Assembly: GCA_028682895.1 (NCBI GenBank)
Contig: JAJRAK010000037.1
Coordinates: 1-61,843 of the forward strand
Length of the DNA: 61,843 bases
Source of the DNA: Methanomassiliicoccales archaeon
GTDB taxonomy: Archaea; Thermoplasmatota; Thermoplasmata; Methanomassiliicoccales; UBA472
Direction of reading: 5' to 3'
This document shows positions 1 through 9,332 of the stretch, one piece after another (positions within the stretch are counted from its first letter, which is position 1; every line of letters begins with the position of its first letter). The position numbers were made by a program, and so were the translations under genes. The notes under the pieces were generated by a model. That model was given only the letters and a program-made list of their open reading frames with translations. It had not been told where the DNA came from and did not search any database.

Positions 1-95
1 CTATAGGAAAAGATGGCCCATATAAGATATCGCTCAAATCCTATTTTCAACGTCCAGATGCGATATGTTTTATCAGGAACGGGGTGGGATCGAGC

Positions 96-1311
96 TCATA
101 CCACCTCAGCGATCGCGGTGATCTTCGTCTCGGTGTACACCTTCTCGTCCGCGATGGTAAAAATGACATCTTCCACGTTGGACCTGGTTGAAAACTTTTG
201 GACGTGATTACGATACATGTATTGCTCCACGACCTTCTGAGCGTAGGATTGGCCGTAAGTGATGGCTTCCTCCTTAGTACCGAACGTCATCCTTCCTTTG
301 TCCGTGATAAGATAGTAGATCAACGAGTTCGATTCTGTACCGTTCTGATCCTTTTCGGCCTTGATCGATATTTGTTTTTTATAATAGACGCTGGAACAGA
401 CCGCACCCACGGCATTTCCTACGTCGTAATGTTCCGGAATGGTGAACTTCCCATCGATCCTGTCGCGAATGATGTCGAAGAAATACTTGGTCGGAGCGCC
501 AATCCCCACCACTGGTATCTCTAGAGAGAAGGAAGGGCGTACTATATCGTTGCCCATCACGGCGATCTCACCTTCCCCGTCCTCCTGGATCTCAGTCCCG
601 ACGATGTGAGAGAGCATGGACCTGAGGAGCCTGGAGCAGATCTGCCAGCGGATGGACTCGCACGGGTCCTCATATTTCATGCCAGCTTCGTCGGCGAGCG
701 CGTAGAGCGCCTTTTGAGCGATCTTCTGATTTCCGTAACCGCTATCCGCCTCGGCGCAGAAATAATCCGTGGGGGTGATCCCGACATCGCCATATTTGGA
801 GGAGTAGAGATATGAGCGGTCCTTCATTACATTATAAGCATCAGGTGCCAGACAGATCGGCTTGACCGCCTTTCTTCCCAGGAAGACGCTGTTCCTACTG
901 GCGAATATCCCGGTGTTGCCCCCCAGCGATACGGTCATCGTGTCCACCGAGGGAACACGAAGTCTTGCTCCACTGACCATCGCCCCTTCCTTGGAGATGC
1001 GAACGCGCCCGTCCTTGATCAACGCGATGTCGGTGGTCGTTCCCCCTATGTCCACGACCAAGGTGTTATCGACCTTTCCAAGCTTTATCCCACCGATAGC
1101 GCTAGCAGCTGGACCAGATAGTACAGTGAATATCGGCTTCTGGCACGCCTCCTCGGCAGATATCATCGCATCGAAGGATGCTACCGGTCAGATCTGAGCT
1201 GTCCGTGCTCACTTTTGAGGTGGCCAGAACACAGTGCTTTTCCAGGTCGTAGATCACACCATCGGTGAACGTCCCACCCACATCGATCCCTATCCCGATC
1301 TGAGTTGGCAT
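96..1311 (-). pseudogene. Hydantoinase/oxoprolinase (HyuA) family, internally deleted and frameshifted
   Basis: The first about 46 codons, read from 1311, give the family N-terminus with the ATP-binding motif GIDVGGTFTDG. The frame then shifts near 1170-1195, and the next segment (read to 96) resumes at the family region around LSGPAAS followed by VVDIGGTTTDIA, continuing as a normal C-terminal half of about 356 residues. In intact relatives (usually above 500 residues) well over 100 residues separate these two motifs; here they are missing and the junction is out of frame. In the downstream frame a TGA lies just before the junction, so no single reading frame joins the parts. This looks like one internal deletion that inactivated the gene. 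An assembly error is the alternative. The family hydrolyses cyclic amide rings or carboxylates ketones. Confidence 0.8.
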
Positions 1312-1514
1312 CCCCCATATTAATTATTAGAGAAAATAAAATGCTTTGGGGAATGTATTCAAAAATTATATGAAATAATAAAATACCAGCGCGAGATCGG
1401 ACTGACATTTCAATCGTGGTCGATAGGCGTCATGAACACGACTGTGGAATGAATGTGTAAGAAGGTCATCGAAGGTAGCCTTTATTATGATGGGACATTC
1501 TTATTCGTAGTTAT

Positions 1515-2018
1515 ATGGAGAGGTCCGAGGGCATCACGGGTCTGACCAAGCTGTTCCGAGAGTCGTTGATGACAGTCCCGGATGGGAGCCTGGTCATCTT
1601 TTTAGGTTCTGAAGCTGTCTGCCCTCCGTTCGCTCAATTGCTGGCATATTCAGTTCGGGACCGGGGCCTCAATTTCGGGTTCGCCCCCAGGTCGGTCTGG
1701 AACAAATGCAGGAACGTTGCCTGGGTCGAAGATATCGGATTCCAGATCGGTTCGGAACCAGTGGACCCCACTGAAGCGAAGGTCGTCGTACTCCTGGGCG
1801 GTCTGGCCATACCTAAGTTCGGTTGTGAGGTCAGCGATGTAGATTCCTTCATCGATCGAATGCCAACGAGACCTTTGGTCATCGGCGTTGGCTTCATGGA
1901 CGTGTTCCGGCGTTCGCTGTGGGACCGGCACATCCAGTTCGATATCCTCATTGACGGCTACATGTCGGCCGAGAATCTCATAGCTCCTTCCGCTGGAACA
2001 GAAGAATTGAGCAGATGA
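1515..2018 (+). CDS. DUF2124-like archaeal protein
   Basis: A 167-residue soluble protein with no signal peptide or membrane segment. Its pattern (short N-terminal helix, then alternating strands such as SLVIFLGS, KVVVLLGG and PLVIGVGF) suggests a Rossmann-like alpha/beta fold. From memory it resembles the DUF2124 family found mainly in methanogenic archaea, whose function is unknown. The ATG is preceded by an A/T-rich TATA-like stretch near 1478-1488. The 3' end runs 41 bases into the convergent ABC permease gene, a larger overlap than usual, so the last dozen residues are shared antisense. The family assignment is moderate; that it is a real gene is more certain. Confidence 0.6.
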   Translation: MERSEGITGLTKLFRESLMTVPDGSLVIFLGSEAVCPPFAQLLAYSVRDRGLNFGFAPRSVWNKCRNVAWVEDIGFQIGSEPVDPTEAKVVVLLGGLAIPKFGCEVSDVDSFIDRMPTRPLVIGVGFMDVFRRSLWDRHIQFDILIDGYMSAENLIAPSAGTEELSR

Positions 2019-2634
2019 GCATCACGGAGGTGATGGCAGCGGACAACAGTACGGCCATCCAGATCTCGCCGATGTCCATGATTATCGGTAGTATCACCAG
2101 TGATGATAGTTGATTCCCCCCGTAAAGGACGAGGAGTATGCCCACCAGCATGCTGTTGGATATGACACCGATCAATAGCCCGACCGAACAGCTGATGGCC
2201 ATCATCGAAAGCGCTATGAGGACGGAATCTCCAAGCCCCGTGATGGTGTCAACGACCTCATGATCATTGATGACAGCGTCCAGTGAGGCTGATAGGACTA
2301 TCGCCAGCAATGCAGCGATGATGACGCATAGGTAGATGGCGAGGAACTTGGATAACAATAGGTCTCGTCTTTTAACTGGACGTACCAGAAAGAGGTCGTA
2401 TACCCTTTCTTCCTTCTCCTTCAATATCGTGACCACTATCATGGCCGATGTAAGAAGACCACCGATGCTCCCTACCAGTAAAGCGGTGAACTGGGACATC
2501 GGAATTCCTTCGGTCTCCGATACCAGGAAGTATAGAGCTACGGCCATTACCGGTAGACCGACCCATAGGGCCATCATGACCTTGGATCGGTAGAAGCCGT
2601 TAAGCTCGTCCCGGAACAACAGCGATAAGCTCAT
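1978..2634 (-). CDS. ABC-2 type transporter permease
   Basis: A 218-residue membrane protein with about six hydrophobic segments: near residues 20-40, 50-70, 95-120, 135-160, 165-185 and 190-212. The middle contains a charged cytoplasmic loop (EKEERVYDLFLVRPVKRRDL) typical of ABC-2 exporter permeases, where it docks to the ATPase. The start codon overlaps the stop of the upstream ATPase gene by four bases, so the two are translationally coupled and form one exporter. The substrate cannot be read from sequence. The size is slightly short for the family but all membrane spans seem present. Confidence 0.85.
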   Translation of the reverse strand: MSLSLLFRDELNGFYRSKVMMALWVGLPVMAVALYFLVSETEGIPMSQFTALLVGSIGGLLTSAMIVVTILKEKEERVYDLFLVRPVKRRDLLLSKFLAIYLCVIIAALLAIVLSASLDAVINDHEVVDTITGLGDSVLIALSMMAISCSVGLLIGVISNSMLVGILLVLYGGNQLSSLVILPIIMDIGEIWMAVLLSAAITSVMLICSILLFQRKEL

Positions 2635-3587
2635 ACCATCCCTCCTTTGGTATAGCTAAGATAGAGCTCCTCCAATGATGGATGGGTCGGCCGTATCGAC
2701 CGGATGTGCATCCCAGCACCCAACACGTCCCGTATGCATTTGTCGATCGCAGCATCGATGTCGGCGTTGTTCTGGAACCGCAGCATGAACTCGTTGCCAG
2801 AGATCCTCTCGACCGTCGATACCGCTGGAATCCGAGACAACATCTGGATATCGTTCAATTGCTCGACCAGTTCCAGACGGACCTCTTTGTGATGCTGGAC
2901 ACGTTCCCGCAATCCGTCCATGGAACCACAATAGCCCATCCTTCCCTGCCCCAGGATGCCAATGTTGTTGGCGATGTCCTCGACATCGCTCAATATATGG
3001 GATGAGAAGAAGACGGTGGCGCCATCTTTGGCCAGCTGGCGGAAGAGGTTCTTAAAGAGGACCCTGCTCTCAGGGTCCAGTCCCGCGACCGGTTCATCGA
3101 GTATCATGAGCTCCGGTCTGTGGAGCATCGCCTGGGCCATCCCTACCTTCTGCAGGGTACCACCAGAGAGCTTGCCCACCTTCCGGTGCCGATGCTCGGA
3201 TATTCCCAGGACATCCAGCACTTCCCCTGTCCTCTTTTTAACATCGTCCCCTTCCATACCGGACAATCGTCCGAACGTGTTCAGCGCCTGATCGACGGTG
3301 CGCCATTCCTGCATGGTGGTCCGTTGGGGAAGATAGCCGATGGAGGCGCATGAGGCCAGATCGCGCTGACGCACCGAACTGCCCTGTATCATCACGTCCC
3401 CCTGAAAGTCGTGCAGGAGCCCGGTGATGATCTTGATCGTAGTGGTCTTGCCAGCCCCGTTGGGGCCGATGAAGCCGAAGACGCTTCGCCGAGGGACATC
3501 AAAGCTGAGGTTCAGAAGGACTGGCAGGTCCTTATACCGTTTATAGAGCCCTTGGACCGATACTATGTTAGCCCCATCCGCTACCAT
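2631..3587 (-). CDS. ABC transporter ATP-binding protein
   Basis: A 318-residue ATPase of the DrrA/CcmA exporter type. Walker A is GPNGAGKTT near residue 40, the Q-loop region is YLPQRTTM, the ABC signature is LSGGTLQKV near residue 145, Walker B is LMILDEP, and the switch histidine is in FFSSHIL. The signature has T where R or Q is usual (LSGGxxQ). A roughly 90-residue C-terminal domain follows the core, as in exporter ATPases acting on lipids, drugs or peptides. It is the first gene of a two-gene operon with the permease. An inverted repeat lies directly before the start codon. Confidence 0.92.
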   Translation of the reverse strand: MVADGANIVSVQGLYKRYKDLPVLLNLSFDVPRRSVFGFIGPNGAGKTTTIKIITGLLHDFQGDVMIQGSSVRQRDLASCASIGYLPQRTTMQEWRTVDQALNTFGRLSGMEGDDVKKRTGEVLDVLGISEHRHRKVGKLSGGTLQKVGMAQAMLHRPELMILDEPVAGLDPESRVLFKNLFRQLAKDGATVFFSSHILSDVEDIANNIGILGQGRMGYCGSMDGLRERVQHHKEVRLELVEQLNDIQMLSRIPAVSTVERISGNEFMLRFQNNADIDAAIDKCIRDVLGAGMHIRSIRPTHPSLEELYLSYTKGGMV

Positions 3588-3590
3588 GGA

Positions 3591-3616
3591 AAAGGCAGAT
3601 GCTCATCGATGCCTTT
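3591..3616. promoter_or_regulatory. Inverted repeat at the ABC exporter start
   Basis: Seven-base arms AAAGGCA and TGCCTTT are separated by 12 bases, ending three bases upstream of the ATPase gene's ATG. The position would let it act as an operator or as an RNA hairpin near the initiation site. No trans-acting partner is visible. Confidence 0.35.
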
Positions 3617-3657
3617 ACCTTTACTGATGCGGACGGACCGTTCTGTTCGTGACCGGC

Positions 3658-5079
3658 CTAGTTGAACCAATGCGCCCTGGGCTGTGAGGACTGATGGTTC
3701 ACGATGGTCCTCTTCTTCATGAAAAGGGTGATGCGCCTGTTCGTGCTGGGTATCCCGCTGCATTTCCAACCCTGGAACAGCTCCCCGCAGTTGATGGTAC
3801 GGCCATGCTCGTTTATCCATACGTTTCCGGCCTCGATACGTCGCGCCAATCGCTCGCCCTTGGTCGGGTCGGAGGTCCAGATGGTAGCGCCGAGCCCGTA
3901 GTCGCTTTCGTTGGCCAGCTTCACTGCCTCCTCCTCGTCATCTACTATACGGATAGGAAGCACCGGTCCGAAAGTCTCTTCTTTGATTATCTCCAGCGAA
4001 TCGTCGCTGACCTTAAGGACCGTCGGTTCGAAGAAAAATCCTATGCCAGGAATGTTCTCGCCTCCGGTGAGGAGCTCGCACCCTTGCTTCACTGCGTAAT
4101 GGACCTTCTCGTGCACCTTCGCCCTGGCCTCCTCCCGAATGAGCGGACCGATCTGATGTTCGACGTCCAGGCGGGCCACGACCCTGAGCAGCTCGGGTAT
4201 GAACTTGTCGGCGATGTCCTTGACCACGTATAGCCTCTTGATCCGTATGCAGACCTGACCTCCGTGAGAGAAGGCGCCGCTGGCTATGCCTCTGGCGGCG
4301 GATACTATGTCAACATCGGAACATACTATGCCGGGATCGTTACCGGACAGTTCCAGCATCAATGGCTTCACTCCGGAGCTGTGCATTATGTCCAGTCCCG
4401 TGGCCCTGCCACCGGTGAACACCATGGCGTCGAACGGCGCTGTCACCATGGCCCTGCCGACGTCCGCCCCTCCGATGAGCACCTGGAAAAGGTCGGTCGG
4501 CATCGATGTGAGGTCGAACGCCTCCTTGATCTTCGATCCGGTCATGGTGGTCAGTTCGGACGGTTTGAAGACCACGGCGTTCCCGGCCAGCAGTGCCGGG
4601 ATGACCGTGATCATGGTCTGCCAGAAAGGATAGTTCCAGATGCCGATGTGCCCCACCACTCCGTGCGGCACAAGGTTGATGGTCGCCTTTGTATCTGGCC
4701 AGCCCGTCGGATCGAGATGGAACTCATAATCATCCGTCAGCTGCAGCTCCGATACATAGTGCTCGAACCCTTTCATCACGCCGTTGAAGGTCCCTATGAC
4801 ATCCCTCTGAGGAAAACCGCCTTCCAGCATCTCTGTGGCTATGATATCATCCTTCATGGAGAGCAGCGCAGAACGAAGCTCCAGCACCGCCTCGATCCTT
4901 TCATGCCGGGACCGTTCCTCCATCCATTGTCGCTGAGCGGCTCGGCCCTTGATAATACTGGATAGAACATCGGTTTGCGTGCTGGGAACGAACTCCTTGA
5001 TCGTCTCTCCCGTACGGGGATTGACCGAGCGGACCACCATGACATATCCATGGTCATCATGGCAATTAATGTTGCGCAT
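3658..5079 (-). CDS. NAD(P)-dependent aldehyde dehydrogenase family protein
   Basis: A 473-residue protein covering the whole aldehyde dehydrogenase fold. The oxyanion-hole asparagine lies in IWNYPFW, the general-base glutamate in LMLELSGNDP (usually LELGG), the catalytic cysteine in HGGQVCIR, and the NAD-binding EETFGPV motif follows. It oxidises an aldehyde to the acid; overall it resembles succinate-semialdehyde-type members, but substrate cannot be assigned. A second ATG 13 codons in (before VVRSVNPRTGE) matches the family N-terminus better and may be the true start. The C-terminal NEHGRT and KCSG regions are somewhat divergent. It stands alone between the ABC operon and the flavodoxin. 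Confidence 0.88.
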   Translation of the reverse strand: MRNINCHDDHGYVMVVRSVNPRTGETIKEFVPSTQTDVLSSIIKGRAAQRQWMEERSRHERIEAVLELRSALLSMKDDIIATEMLEGGFPQRDVIGTFNGVMKGFEHYVSELQLTDDYEFHLDPTGWPDTKATINLVPHGVVGHIGIWNYPFWQTMITVIPALLAGNAVVFKPSELTTMTGSKIKEAFDLTSMPTDLFQVLIGGADVGRAMVTAPFDAMVFTGGRATGLDIMHSSGVKPLMLELSGNDPGIVCSDVDIVSAARGIASGAFSHGGQVCIRIKRLYVVKDIADKFIPELLRVVARLDVEHQIGPLIREEARAKVHEKVHYAVKQGCELLTGGENIPGIGFFFEPTVLKVSDDSLEIIKEETFGPVLPIRIVDDEEEAVKLANESDYGLGATIWTSDPTKGERLARRIEAGNVWINEHGRTINCGELFQGWKCSGIPSTNRRITLFMKKRTIVNHQSSQPRAHWFN

Positions 5080-5130
5080 GACGGAGATACCAGAAGGCTG
5101 GGTCCCGGCCGCCCATTCATTGGGGCCTAG

Positions 5131-5598
5131 CTACTTCTTCAGCGCCTCTGCCAGGTCCTTGCCCCACTTCTTTGCCTTTTCCTCTTCCCCGTCCAAGAAC
5201 ATATAGGCGTCCTTCTTTCCGTGGACATACGCCTGAAGGTGCGGGCAGGCGATGGTGTAACCGAGCCCGGTAAGACCTTCCTCCATCGCCTTGTTGGCAT
5301 TACCGCTCACGGCAGACTTTAATTGGGTATCGAACGTAGCGGCCTTCTTGCCGGAGAACTTCTTGCCAGAGAGGGTGCCCAGGTATTCCTTGACATCCTT
5401 GGTCGGCTTCCATGCCATGGTGGGGCTTCCCAGCACAAGACAGTCGTATTCCTCCAGCTTCGCGTGCTTGGCGTCCTGCACGGGTACCGATGTGACCTCG
5501 ATACCCCCTTCCTTCAGACCGTCGGTGATGAAACCTGCCACCTTGGCCGTCATCTTGACCGCGGACACTGAATCGTAGATTACTATGGCTTTCGTGAT
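5131..5598 (-). CDS. Flavodoxin with an apparent ATC start codon
   Basis: The C-terminal 145 codons are a clear short-chain flavodoxin domain (YDCLVLGSPTMAW, then GKKAATFDTQL). Reading upstream in frame from the GTG at 5568 adds the missing first strand, giving the series TKAIVIYDSVSAVK, which is exactly how flavodoxins begin. The only position suited to a start is an ATC at 5596-5598, about five bases after a GGGGGA ribosome site. Either ATC is the initiator, an ATG was lost by mutation or sequencing error, or a shorter GTG-started form is made that lacks the first strand. The FMN phosphate loop (S-V-S-A-V-K) also departs from the usual SGNT. Flavodoxins carry electrons at low potential in the cytoplasm. 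Confidence 0.75.
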   Translation of the reverse strand: MTKAIVIYDSVSAVKMTAKVAGFITDGLKEGGIEVTSVPVQDAKHAKLEEYDCLVLGSPTMAWKPTKDVKEYLGTLSGKKFSGKKAATFDTQLKSAVSGNANKAMEEGLTGLGYTIACPHLQAYVHGKKDAYMFLDGEEEKAKKWGKDLAEALKK

Positions 5599-5603
5599 CT
5601 TTT

Positions 5604-5624
5604 CCCCCTATTGGATAGAGGGGG
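5604..5624 (-). promoter_or_regulatory. Hairpin covering the flavodoxin ribosome site
   Basis: On the minus strand CCCCC and GGGGG, separated by 11 bases, can pair; the GGGGG arm is the Shine-Dalgarno sequence of the flavodoxin. Pairing would hide the ribosome site, so translation could depend on unfolding. This is inferred from the sequence only. Confidence 0.4.
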
Positions 5625-5689
5625 TTGGGATTCCGTGCGTATAAATGTTGCGAGAATAAAAAAATAAGGAAAAGGGGTTTGGATGGAGC

Positions 5690-7033
5690 TTACTTCTTCC
5701 GTATCAGCACCACTGCGGCGACGATGACCACGATGATCACTGCCACGAGTATTATGCCGAGATAGGGCGCCTCGGTGAAGAACGAGGCGATCCCGCCATC
5801 TTCGTCATCGGACACCTGTCCGCTTATCTCACTGATGTGGTCCTCTGCGACCTCGGGGTCAACGGCCTCCATCTGGTAATCCTCGCTGGACATGGAACCA
5901 TCGTCGAGATCAAAGGCTTCCTCGAGATCGTCCGTGCTCATGGTGAAGTAGGATACGAGGCTGACCTCCGGTGAGTAATAGATGACCATCGGAGAGTCGT
6001 CCACTGCTATCTCGTAGACGGTTATGTTGCCCCAGAAGTCATCATCGACGGTGAACACATCGGTGCATTCTAGCCCGACCTCGACCTCCTCGGTCCGCTC
6101 CTCCATCAGACCCTCGTCCAAGGGCCATCCGTCCTCGTCATCTCCCTCAGGGATCTCCTCCAGTACGATGGGGAAATCGGTGATGCCGGTGGCGTTGACG
6201 AAATCATCGGTGAATATGTACTCATCGAACTCCTCGGGCAGACCATCGGCATCGATCGTTCCGGTCAGGCTACCAGTGAGGGTAGCGTTGGAATTGACGG
6301 TCCAGTTCTCCCCTTCGACTATGGGGAATTCCCAAAGGTCAAGGGCAGGGGCGAAGGTCATGTTCATGGACAGATCGGCATTGACATCTGCGCTCATGTC
6401 ATAGTCGGTGTAGTCGATCGTGGTGATGAACGTCGTAAGGTTCGTGTCATAACTGGGCAGGTTCTCGGCGGACACTTCGGCGGATGCGTCAACGATCACG
6501 TTCAGGAGTACCTCCCCTACGGCCATGGTGTCCTTGTCCATAGTGATCTCCACGGTGACGATCACTGATATTTCCATAGATGCCGCGGCCTCGACCACGA
6601 CGGCCTCCTTATCAACGGTCAGAAGCTCCAGGGCGGTGTATTGACCGGCTGGCGGCAGCTCTAACGTGACCTTCATCGAGCCCTCCACGGAGAGCTTGGT
6701 GGCGAAGGCCATGGTGAGAACATAGTCATCGGTAGTAGACTCGGATACCTCGAAGAGCATCCATGCTTCGTAGCTACCATCCAAGCTGACCTCGTTCAAC
6801 GTCCCGTTGAAGGTGGTGTTCTCCAACCCGTCGGTGATCATATCCTCGACGTCGTTCAGGTAGGTGGCGAACTCAGCCCCTACGTCGGCCTCGAAACCGT
6901 AGGCCCATTTATCTCCGACCTCCCATTCAGGCGCATCCGTTGAGCTGGTCGCTGCGAGGGCCGGCGTGGCCATCGAACAGATCAGCATCATAAAGGCGAA
7001 CGCGCACACGATAGTGCATAGTACTTTCTTCAT
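5690..7033 (-). CDS. Secreted, membrane-anchored acidic protein of unknown function
   Basis: A 447-residue protein that is not recognised as a named family. It begins with a cleavable signal peptide (KK, then a hydrophobic core, then TPALA) and ends with a single membrane helix near residues 424-443 followed by IRKK, so the body faces outside the cell. The body is rich in Asp, Glu and Thr, with strand-like repeats of DxxVLTMAFATKLSV type, suggesting a beta-rich surface protein. There is no catalytic motif. It is monocistronic, with a TATA-like TTTTATAAAAC on the minus strand near 7096-7106. Confidence 0.8.
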   Translation of the reverse strand: MKKVLCTIVCAFAFMMLICSMATPALAATSSTDAPEWEVGDKWAYGFEADVGAEFATYLNDVEDMITDGLENTTFNGTLNEVSLDGSYEAWMLFEVSESTTDDYVLTMAFATKLSVEGSMKVTLELPPAGQYTALELLTVDKEAVVVEAAASMEISVIVTVEITMDKDTMAVGEVLLNVIVDASAEVSAENLPSYDTNLTTFITTIDYTDYDMSADVNADLSMNMTFAPALDLWEFPIVEGENWTVNSNATLTGSLTGTIDADGLPEEFDEYIFTDDFVNATGITDFPIVLEEIPEGDDEDGWPLDEGLMEERTEEVEVGLECTDVFTVDDDFWGNITVYEIAVDDSPMVIYYSPEVSLVSYFTMSTDDLEEAFDLDDGSMSSEDYQMEAVDPEVAEDHISEISGQVSDDEDGGIASFFTEAPYLGIILVAVIIVVIVAAVVLIRKK

Positions 7034-7153
7034 GATTCATCCCTTCCAAGAAGTTTTTCTATCATTGACAACCAGCGTATTAAATCAATTGGTCGTTTTA
7101 TAAAATGGAGAAAGAGAGTTTATTGAAGAGGTTTCAGACGGTGTTCGGGACGC

Positions 7154-8821
7154 TTACATCATCCCGGGCATTCCGCCCATACCGCCCATGCCACCCATAC
7201 CGCCCGGAGGTCCCGGAGGGGACTTCTTCGAGGCGATGACATCGTCGATCCTCAGGATCATGTTGGCGACCTCGGCCGCGGACTTGACGGCCTGGGTCTT
7301 GACCCTCAGGGGCTCGATGACGTTGGCCTTCAACATGTCGACGGGTTTTCCGAGGTCCAGGTCCAGTCCCATGTTCTTGGAGGCAGTGGCCTTCTTCTCG
7401 TGGGCGGACTTGAGCTGGATGACCATATCGATGGCGTCCAGTCCAGCGTTCTCGGCCAGGGCCCAGGGGATTATCTCCATAGCGGAGGCAAAGGCCTCGA
7501 TGGCCAGCTGCTCGCGGCCGCCAACGGTAGATGCGTAGTTGGCCAGGCGTAGGGAGAGCTCGACCTCAGGGGCTCCGGCTCCAGGCACGATCTTTCCATC
7601 TTCCAGGGCCACTCCGACGACCCTAAGGGCGTCGTGCAGGGACCTTTCGACCTCATCAGCTACGTGCTCGGTACCGCCGCGCACGATTATGCTCATGGCC
7701 TTCGGGTTCTTGCAGCCGGTGACGAATATCATATCGTTCTCGCCGACCTTCTTCTGCTCCACGGTCTCGGCGACACCCAGGTCTTCCTTGGTGATGTTGC
7801 TGATCTTTCCGACAATGGTGCCTCCGGTGGCCTTGGCGATAGCCTCCAGGTCGGACTCCTTGAGCCTGCGGGCGGCGAAGATGCCGGCCTTGGCCAGGTA
7901 GTGCTGCACCAGGTCATCGACTCCCTTCTGGCAGAAGACGACGTTGGCGCCGACGGCGGCGATCTGGTCGACCATGTCCTTCAGGGACTGCTCTTCCTCG
8001 TCCAGGAAACGCTGCATCTGGCTCGGGTCCCTTATCTGGATCTTGGCGTCGACCTCGGTCTTCTTGACCTCCATGGGGACGCTGAGCAGAGCGATCTTGG
8101 CCTTCTTCACTTGAGTGGCCATGCGGGGGTGGACGCGCTCCTTGTCGATAACGATACCCTGGATGATCTCGGTCTCAGCGATGGAGCCGCCAGTCCTCTT
8201 CTCGACCTTGATGTTGTCCACATCGACGACAAATCCCTTGCCGGACTTCTCGGAGACGGCCTTGATGGCCTTTACCGCTATCTCAGAAAGGAACTCGCCC
8301 TGTCCGCCGACGCTCTTGCCGGTCATAGCGGTCATGGCGACCCTCTTCAGCATCTCGGTGTCGTTGGATGTGACGGACACGGCTATGGTGTCCAGGATCT
8401 TGATCGCCTCAGCAGCGGCCATCTTGTAGCCGTTTGCGATGATCGTAGGGTGGATGTTCTGCTCTACCAAGGCCTCGGCCTTCTTCAGCAGTTCACCGGC
8501 GATGATGACCGAGGAGGTCGTACCGTCGCCGCACTCAGTGTCCTGAGTCTTGGCGATCTCGACGACCATCTTGGCTGCCGGGTGCTGCACGTCGATCTCC
8601 TTCAAGATGGTGACACCGTCATTGGTGATGACGACGTCGCCCATGGAGTCGACCAGCATCTTGTCCATCCCCTTCGGCCCCAGGGTCGACCTGACAGAGT
8701 CGGCGACCGCGCGGGCGGCGGCGATGTTGTTGTATTGCGCTTCCTTGCTTCTTGATCTTTCAGTACCTTCGCGAAGAACTATGATAGGCTGCTGATTACC
8801 TTGTCCCATTCCGTATGCCAT
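7154..8821 (-). CDS. thsA: Thermosome subunit (group II chaperonin)
   Basis: A 555-residue cytosolic chaperonin that forms a double-ring folding chamber driven by ATP. Diagnostic motifs are the N-terminal [14 protein letters not shown], the ATP-site GDGTTS near residue 90, the apical lid region and [15 protein letters not shown] near residue 400. The C-terminus is the usual flexible tail of GGM repeats ending GGMPGMM. Length is normal. It is a single-gene unit with a strong promoter and an AAAGGAGG ribosome site. Codon use looks highly biased toward C/G-ending codons, as expected for an abundant protein. No second subunit gene is in the window. Confidence 0.98.
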   Translation of the reverse strand: MAYGMGQGNQQPIIVLREGTERSRSKEAQYNNIAAARAVADSVRSTLGPKGMDKMLVDSMGDVVITNDGVTILKEIDVQHPAAKMVVEIAKTQDTECGDGTTSSVIIAGELLKKAEALVEQNIHPTIIANGYKMAAAEAIKILDTIAVSVTSNDTEMLKRVAMTAMTGKSVGGQGEFLSEIAVKAIKAVSEKSGKGFVVDVDNIKVEKRTGGSIAETEIIQGIVIDKERVHPRMATQVKKAKIALLSVPMEVKKTEVDAKIQIRDPSQMQRFLDEEEQSLKDMVDQIAAVGANVVFCQKGVDDLVQHYLAKAGIFAARRLKESDLEAIAKATGGTIVGKISNITKEDLGVAETVEQKKVGENDMIFVTGCKNPKAMSIIVRGGTEHVADEVERSLHDALRVVGVALEDGKIVPGAGAPEVELSLRLANYASTVGGREQLAIEAFASAMEIIPWALAENAGLDAIDMVIQLKSAHEKKATASKNMGLDLDLGKPVDMLKANVIEPLRVKTQAVKSAAEVANMILRIDDVIASKKSPPGPPGGMGGMGGMGGMPGMM

Positions 8822-8830
8822 AATGAGAGC

Positions 8831-8868
8831 CTCCTTTACGGTCGGTATTTTATCGCTTCTATATAAGA
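8831..8868 (-). promoter_or_regulatory. Thermosome promoter and ribosome site
   Basis: On the minus strand a TATA box CTTATATA lies at about 8860-8867, and AAAGGAGG at about 8830-8837, eight bases before the ATG at 8821. Transcription would start near 8840, giving a short leader. Confidence 0.7.
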
Positions 8869-8992
8869 TTGTCGGATTCAGCGTTCCGGAAAACAGTATG
8901 CTGACATCCTCGGGAATGACTCCACAATATAAAAAATTAGCTACCTTTGAACGCTGACAATCTATTTCTTCCCATATCGCATCGTTGAGAGC

Positions 8993-9283
8993 GTGGACCA
9001 GGAATTGGAAAGGTATCGCATCGATGTAGGATACTGCAAGGCATGCCTAGGCATGCAGGGAGGTAGGGAGCAGAGGATATATCGCTTCCCGAACGATCTG
9101 GGCGGTTCCTTGATATCCGATCCTCGGTTAGGAAAGGAGCCGAAATGGACCTTGGTCGCCTTGCATTTCAACGGGGATGAGTACGAGACGATCGATATCC
9201 CGGGCATCCCGAACGGTCAGTCTAGGGATTGGAACGGTTCCAAGCAGGCGTTGATGCTCATCATGGAACATGTGCATTTTTAA
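8993..9283 (+). CDS. Small protein of unknown function
   Basis: A 96-residue soluble protein from a GTG start. It contains a YCKACLG pair of cysteines near residues 15-18 and no membrane segment. It is not recognised. It is divergent from the thermosome, and a TATA-like AATATAAAAAATTAG lies near 8926-8940. The reading frame is the only long one on its strand, and the protein has a normal soluble composition. The antisense frame (8962-9207) is treated as a shadow because it has poorer composition and no ribosome site. Confidence 0.5.
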   Translation: MDQELERYRIDVGYCKACLGMQGGREQRIYRFPNDLGGSLISDPRLGKEPKWTLVALHFNGDEYETIDIPGIPNGQSRDWNGSKQALMLIMEHVHF

Positions 9284-9332
9284 TCATCCCTGGAAAACGG
9301 TCATATAGCCTTTTGACGGTAGAACGGGCGGG

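Noticed and set aside
7634-8755. A 373-codon frame opposite the thermosome gene
   Set aside because: It has low-complexity Asp/Leu/Gly composition expected from the antisense of a GC-rich gene and no ribosome site; the thermosome on the other strand is certain.
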